From Heliocidaris tuberculata (Eukaryota; Echinodermata; Echinoidea; Camarodonta; Echinometridae), in NCBI GenBank assembly GCA_025618425.1, contig CM046836.1, forward strand, positions 13,621,703 to 13,685,702: a stretch of 64,000 nucleotides of DNA, read 5' to 3'. Positions 58,946-64,000 of the stretch are shown here, one piece after another. Position 1 is the stretch's first letter. Each line of letters begins with the position of its first letter. The position numbers and the translations under genes are program-made. Under the pieces are notes generated by a model, which ran no database searches, had not been told where the DNA came from, and saw only the letters and a program-made list of their open reading frames with translations.

Positions 58946-59589
58946 TAATATTTTCCAAGTGCAAATTTGTATTTCACCTATATAGCAGCAAAATCCATTA
59001 ATATCAACAAAACATAGGAAAATAATGATGCCATCCGAACATTTTCGTGACGACAATCAAACAGAAAATATTTGAAGAGGGCGCTCTTGAAATTTCACAC
59101 ACCCTGTACTGTATAACGCATGTACCGGTAGAGATTTTTATTCTGATTTTTGCCTTTTTCCTCATGATTATTTCTCAATTTCCTATTATACGCACCACAT
59201 TAATCATTCTCCACCTTTTCCTCTTCGTCTCATATACCGCACATTGTTTATTATTGGACCATTTCGCTACCCGCAGAGGGGACGGCTGCCCAAACTAATC
59301 TTTCAAAAATTAATATAGCTAACCATGTATGCATCTCTGCCCTTTATAGACTATAAAAATAAAAAATAATAAAACCCTGTAAAACACTTGAAATGGAAGC
59401 TAAATTTATTTTTTAAATGAGAAATTAAGAGAGAATGGGGATCTTAAGGGAGTTATAATGGCTTTAAATCATCCACAGTAAATTACAGCAAAAAAACAAC
59501 AAACAAACAAACGTAAAAGACCTTGATCTGAACCGTTACCAGTTTAATATGGGTTTGTAAATCAAAAGCTTGGAAAATTATAGGGCTAC

Positions 59590-59758
59590 CGGTGGCGGAT
59601 CCACTTTTTCTTTCTTTCTTTTTTTTTTTTTTTTTTTTTTTGCTTGTCAGAGATTTTTTGAGTTAAAAAGGGGCCCAAAAATGCTGAGGACATTTTTTTT
59701 TTGGGGGGGGGGGTGAATATTGAGCCCCCTCCCTCAAGAAATCCTGGATCCGCCACTG
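59590..59758. mobile_element. hAT-like MITE with 8-bp target duplication
   Basis: A 169-bp element with ends CGGTGGCGGATCC and GGATCCGCCACTG, flanked by agggctac (59582-59589) and acggctac (59759-59766), an 8-bp duplication with one mismatch. Poly-T and poly-G interior, no ORF. Target length and CAGTGGCGG-type end indicate hAT. Confidence 0.85.
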
Positions 59759-60011
59759 ACGGCTACCCCTACTTTTAAGCAAACGTTAGCACCCATGACA
59801 TCTGAGGATCGCAGTAGAAAAGTTGGTGACAGGAGAAACAACTGAATGATAATATACCCATACGGGTGTTGGACATCATAACTGTGTATATCGAGGTGTA
59901 TATAGAGAGACTATATATTAGACGTTCAATTGAAAGGCTCCAGTGGATCACCTCGTCCAGGGCCACCCCACCCATACTGCAAAAACACGAAAAATGGTGA
60001 ATAGAATCTGA

Positions 60012-60013
<2 letters not shown>

Positions 60014-60048
<35 letters not shown>
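60014..60048. repeat. (GA)n microsatellite
   Basis: About 17 GA units followed by a poly-G run. Confidence 0.9.
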
Positions 60049-60055
<7 letters not shown>

Positions 60056-60357
60056 AGGGGGGGTAAGGAAAAAGGTTTGAAAAAATGACACGCAGCTCAC
60101 TACAACTTTGCTTTTAGACACGCGCTGGAAACATTTTTTTTTTGCATGCTTGCCCCCCCCCCCCTCCCCAATTTTTTTAAGGGGGGGGGGTCGGTCCAAC
60201 ATGTCTTTGGAGCCTCGCCAAAAAAAATGATTTTGGATAAAATGTAGATCTACTACTTAACCCCCGCATGCTTTACTATAGTGAACAGTGGAGATGATGT
60301 AGGCCTAAATAGGAAATAGATATACAAGCTTGCCGCTGAGCGAATTACAGAGGCTCT

Positions 60358-60562
60358 ACCAACTCTAAAAACTAAAGTGTTAAATCACCATTCAAAAGGG
60401 CCGAGGAGTGACAACTTTTTCAAAATTGTAGATAAAAACTTTTAACATGCTGGATACAACACTATAAAGGCTAAATCCAGCAGTTTAAAAGAGTTAATCT
60501 ACCATTTTGAAAAAGTTGTCATTCCTCGGCCCATTTAAATGGTGAGTTAACACTAGAGTGTA
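60358..60562. mobile_element. Palindromic TA-target MITE, copy 2
   Basis: Same family as 9740-9940: CTCTAAAAACTAAAGTGTTA on the left, AAATGGTGAGTTAACACTAG on the right, paired AACTTTTTCAAAATTGTAG-type inner arms and CCTCGGCCC. The terminal bases have diverged. Confidence 0.75.
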
Positions 60563-60675
60563 CCCTACCCTCCCCTTACCACCCCTTACCTCATTCAGGG
60601 GTGCTGTCAGAGGGCCTGTAACATAAAGCGATAAATCAATCTTACGATTGATATCAATCGTAAAGCAGGGTTCCC

Positions 60676-61830
60676 ACTTAGCCGAGTTATAGTGGCGAGT
60701 TATGGAGAGTTGTGGCGAGTTGCCTCAAGGAGGCACTCGCGATAACTCGCGTAAAGCTCTTCAAGTGACCAGCAAATGAGCTGACATGTGTGTTTGCTTC
60801 GGAAAATATGACAATTTGTGTGAAGTGACCGTGGGCGTGTCTTCAACCACGGTACATACCAATCAGCGGTGAGGAATAGCTGAACTCTATCTGACCTCCA
60901 GCTCTACATACATCCCGGTGTATGTTGATTGCAAGCTGTGTGTTGGTCAGTGGTCAGTGGCAGTGCCATAGTGTATACTGCGTGTAATACACACACACAC
61001 ACACACACACTGACCTTATGTCAGAGGTGTCACTCAGAAATGTCAGCAGCCAAAGTGCAAATCCTTTCCAGCCGTTGGGTATAACTGAAAATAATGTGAT
61101 ATACACTTCAAACGGTTTATTATGATAAGACAACCTGCAAAGAGCCTATAGGGGTTAGAATGGGGCGGGGAGTGCCGTTTTTGCTCACATTTCTAGCGAC
61201 CAGCCGTTTTTTAATCAGTTCAGTAGCTGTACTGTACATGCGTAGGCTTGTATCATGATCCTGAGACTTGTACAACGTCTATGAATGTGGTATCGGGGAA
61301 GGTCGCTTAACTTTCGGCAGTTCGGGCAGTTCGGTCAACTTCGTATGATCTAATTTTATGGCCTTCAGTCCGATGCAAACACACATGGGATCCCAATTTC
61401 TAGTCCCTTTCATGTAACTCGGGATAACTCGCAACAACTCGGCACGGCTCGGCGTAACTCGTTGGAACTCTGCACAACTCTCCTTGAAGTCGCAAGCAGT
61501 TCCAAAATTTTTGAACATGTTCAAAATTTTCACTAACTCGTTGTCACTCGTGCTGAACTCGTTTAAACTCGTAGTATACTCGCAATACTCGCAACATACT
61601 CGCATTACTCGTAAGAAGCTCGAGATGCACTCTTCATAACTCGCCACCTTCAAGTATACCCGAGTGCTATTCGAGTTTCCAAGAGTGGGATACGAGCACT
61701 ACGATTGTGTTACGAGTCAGGCGGAGTTGCCCACGAGATTAGCGCGAGTTTAGATCGAGCACGGCGACTTACAGCGAGTTTAGATCGAGCAAGGCGACTT
61801 ACAGCGAGCTTCGTATGAGCTTATTCAGAG
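60676..61830. repeat. Foldback-like field of degenerate CGAGTT / AACTCG repeats
   Basis: Short repeats change strand twice: CGAGTT units at 60680-60725, AACTCG units densely at about 61417-61645, then CGAGT units at about 61660-61830. The edges TTCCCACTTAGCC (60672) and its rough complement CCAAGAGTGGGATA (about 61679) oppose each other. The right part contains a perfect-looking two-copy 30-bp repeat at 61744-61803. The 124-codon minus-strand frame at 61279-61653 is a product of this array. Inverted repeats built from short tandem repeats recall sea urchin TU foldback elements, but this is only resemblance. Confidence 0.55.
60988..61010. repeat. (AC)n microsatellite
   Basis: About eleven AC units within the CGAGTT field interval. 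Confidence 0.88.
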
Positions 61831-62027
61831 TGCATTGCAAGCGCACCATTATATGTCAGCTGGCCTATAACTATGCAGCGATTTACATTTTCCCAAAAGT
61901 ATTTTCAAGATAGAACACATTTATTCAACCCTAAACGCACGTGTACACAGAAAAATAGGCCATCGCCATTCCATTTCCACAACTACCAACAAACAAGGCA
62001 AGAAAAATGCCACGGCTCAAGAAATCC

Positions 62028-62093
62028 AAGAGTGGTGGACATTGCGATAATGGACATTGCTGTAGTGGACATTGCGGTAGTGGGCCATTCTTT
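62028..62093. repeat. Short tandem repeat, about 18-bp unit
   Basis: Four units of the form GTAGTGGACATTGCGGTA with substitutions (GTGGACATTGCGATAATGG and so on); the last unit is decayed to GTGGGCCATTC. Confidence 0.8.
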
Positions 62094-62409
62094 GTAAAGT
62101 GAAACTTTTTTTTGACAAAAAAGAAGTTAATTCTTGCTGTTTTAGAATAGTATATTCTTGAAGAGTAATGTGTAAAGTTAAATGGATCATATTTTTTTCA
62201 TTAACTGAAGACCCAATTATGCTAATTTTCATACAATTACATTGGCATAAGTTAAAGTTTGTTTTTTTAAATCCCCTTTTCACCATATAATAGTCATCTC
62301 GCAGTATGAGCTTTAATAGTTGTCACTATATAGTGAAATGATACCCTTCCTAGGTCCTTTGCAAGCAATTAAGTTGAAGGAAAAGGGAAATTTGTCTATG
62401 CATTCTAAT

Positions 62410-63665
62410 GTCACTCACGTGACTCCAAAACATGAAAAGTTTATGCTATTTGAAAAATACAATTTGGATAATCTATATTTTCCTGTCATAAGCTAACTTG
62501 TATATGTCCTCCATCTCACCAAATATTATTCCAAGTATGATTCTCGTTCTTTAAATATCGCCCAACTAACTTTGTCACACACGTGACCTGAGTGCAAAGG
62601 GTCAAGTGCATATGTACTGGGCAAGTCATTTGTACAGTCTGTTTCATCTATATTATTGTTGAGTTTCTTGACCTATTAATTCTGTTTTCACTTTTTGTAT
62701 TCCTCTTGTTTAATCCTCTGAATTGATTGCGTAACCCTATACAATTAAGTTTAGAAAACAAGCTGAAGATGAATATACTTGTATATCAGCATGAAAACTT
62801 TTGATTTGTTTACTTTGATTCTTTGGTCTGAACATTAATGATAATGGTAATAGAAGATATTAATGATAATTATATATAATAATGATAATAATTACAATAA
62901 CAATAATAAGAAGAATTAATAATAATAATAATAATCATATGTCTTGTTTACCCAGGGTAGCCTCATCAATACTAAATATTGCTCATCTTAAGGGCCCTAC
63001 AAGCATATTATTACCCTGGTTTTAGCACGACAACCGTAGCGCTCAGTGCATTCAAGAAATAAATCCTACAGGTACTCACTTTACACCTGGATCGAGCATG
63101 GCAAATGCAGATAAAATGTCTTGCCAAAGGACGTTAGAGCAATGGCAATTAAATTGAACTCCATACCTTGTGATCTGCAGTAGGGTTACACGGTTACTTA
63201 TCTACTAGAGCAAAACACCTCCACGGTATCTCAATAAATATATCAATAAATGATATCCATAAATGTATAAAAATGAAAAAGAAAATAAATTGTGTGTTCC
63301 CTGTGTATTTTTCATAAAGAAAAGATCTGAGAATCACTTTCTACCGTATTGATGATAATTCATATAGAGCTCATGCAAAATGAATTAAAAATACTAAATA
63401 TTATGATTTTTTCAATAGTTCACCAAATCTGTACACATTACCTATGGTATATCACACACGTGACCATACATCATGATACAAAATATTACATAACAAAAAT
63501 TTTATGCAACTTCGAACAAAATTAATGCTATTTTCTAAGAAATAGTACCATGAAATATAACTACCATTAATATGAACATTGAAGCTTCTGAAAATTCAGA
63601 GAGATTTAAAGATAAAATGTAAGTTTCAAAAACCTGCTTCTGTGCGAGGTCACGCACATGACCTG
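62410..63665. repeat. Cluster of four GTCACACACGTGACC motifs (family C)
   Basis: Copies at 62410-62426 (GTCACTCACGTGACT), 62574-62588 (GTCACACACGTGACC), 63451-63465 (ATCACACACGTGACC) and 63649-63663 (GTCACGCACATGACC), same orientation, irregularly spaced in AT-rich DNA. Three contain the E-box CACGTG. The layout GTCAC-N4-GTGAC parallels families A and B. Confidence 0.7.
62945..63235. repeat. Probable dispersed repeat (SINE-like appearance)
   Basis: Contains CACTTTACACCTGGATCGAG, GTCTTGCCAAAGGACGTTAG and a GTGATCTGCAGTAGGGTT block, which together recall common dispersed invertebrate repeats. It has no coding capacity. I recognise the wording but cannot verify the family. Confidence 0.4.
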
Positions 63666-63848
63666 AACGTGTTGACCTCTGACGTAGAACAGGTATCATC
63701 ATTGACAATTTTTTTTGTTATTTAATCCATGTACCTATGTCTGTATTTACTGTATATATAGAGGAAAAACCAACACACTTGGAAGGTTTTTAACATTATA
63801 TAGAGCTCACAATAGCCCAGTTGCCTGGGGTTTTTGTCATACACGAGA

Positions 63849-63995
63849 CTAAGAATGGCCCCTTTGCATCACTTTGGTCTCCTCCTGAACATCCGTTTTT
63901 CTGCGGCGCCTCCTTGACGACAGGGTCACACAAATTGTGCAGAAGATCAAGGTCTCTTCTCCCTCAAGCAGAGCGAAAACGCTTCTGGCATCCAT
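63849..63995 (-). CDS. Small GC-rich open frame at window edge, unidentified
   Basis: A 48-codon frame from ATG at 63993-63995 to TAG at 63849-63851, beginning MDARSVFALLEGEETLIFC and containing SSRRRRRK. It is clearly richer in GC than its flanks. An N-terminal acidic-hydrophobic stretch followed by an arginine run is vaguely like the start of some Harbinger-type transposase-derived proteins, but there is too little to call. It may be a first exon or a relic, or not coding at all. Confidence 0.25.
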   Translation of the reverse strand: MDARSVFALLEGEETLIFCTICVTLSSRRRRRKTDVQEETKVMQRGHS

Positions 63996-64000
63996 CTTTA

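Larger units (their letters stand above)
58946..60675. other. Intergenic repeat-rich DNA, no gene seen
   Basis: Contains two MITEs (separate entries), poly-T (about 59620-59641), poly-G and poly-C runs and a GA tract at 60014-60048. Open frames are short and unconvincing. Confidence 0.4.

Noticed and set aside
59775..60014. Possible exon on the minus strand after tttttgcag (about 59990)
   Set aside because: A plausible acceptor but only a short frame to a stop and no partner exon.
61279..61653. 124-codon minus-strand frame
   Set aside because: Much of it is a translation of the AACTCG array; no domain pattern or splice context.
1..64000. CRISPR arrays, bacterial operons, phage or viral genes
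   Set aside because: Regularly spaced repeats with unique spacers and protein signatures are absent; the irregular motif clusters A, B and C have unequal spacers of 0 to about 860 bp and lie in a metazoan context.

Overview
This is a stretch of animal nuclear genome: AT-rich, intron-bearing and full of microsatellites and short inverted-repeat transposons. The composition, the very frequent ACATGTA motif and the gene content suggest a deuterostome invertebrate, most likely an echinoderm such as a sea urchin. That identification is inference. No bacterial, viral, CRISPR or tRNA signature was found.

Layout. (1) 1588-3581 (+): the last four coding exons of an aquaporin-8-like channel; the 5' exons lie outside the window. 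(2) 5097-6002 (-): a single-exon, acidic, unrecognised 301-residue protein with a possible PP1-docking motif, convergent with the aquaporin gene. About 1.3 kb upstream of it (7220-7590) is a CpG-rich segment with three imperfect repeats, each carrying an inverted CCAAT box and a CRE-like site. (3) 11406-13037 (-) and 19902-22080 (+): two divergently arranged, two-exon genes for small proteins that look like SnoaL/DUF4440 (NTF2-fold) paralogues and share the same intron position and phase. (4) 31249-58727 (-): a complete 12-coding-exon MAP2K4 (MKK4/SEK1) gene spanning 27.5 kb and encoding 365 residues; all junctions keep the frame. (5) 58.9-64 kb: repeat-rich flank, ending in a small GC-rich ORF at the edge.

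Between the genes lie many miniature inverted-repeat elements: hAT-like with 8-bp target duplications, TA-target and pogo/Tc1-like, piggyBac-like with TTAA ends, and foldback-like. There are also minisatellites and microsatellites. Two copies of the piggyBac-like element lie in opposite orientation in MAP2K4 introns 5 and 11.

The most unusual signal is three separate clusters (14.8-15.3 kb, 51.8-52.5 kb, 62.4-63.7 kb). Each carries four to six copies of its own 14-16-bp motif at irregular spacing in AT-rich DNA. The three motifs differ but share one architecture: a pentamer repeated directly with a 4-bp spacer (GTAAC-N4-GTAAC, GTGAC-N4-GGGAC, GTCAC-N4-GTGAC). I do not recognise them as a known element.

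The genes are not functionally linked in any obvious way. They comprise a membrane channel, a JNK/p38-pathway kinase, two small NTF2-fold proteins and an unknown protein, as expected for a random slice of a metazoan chromosome.
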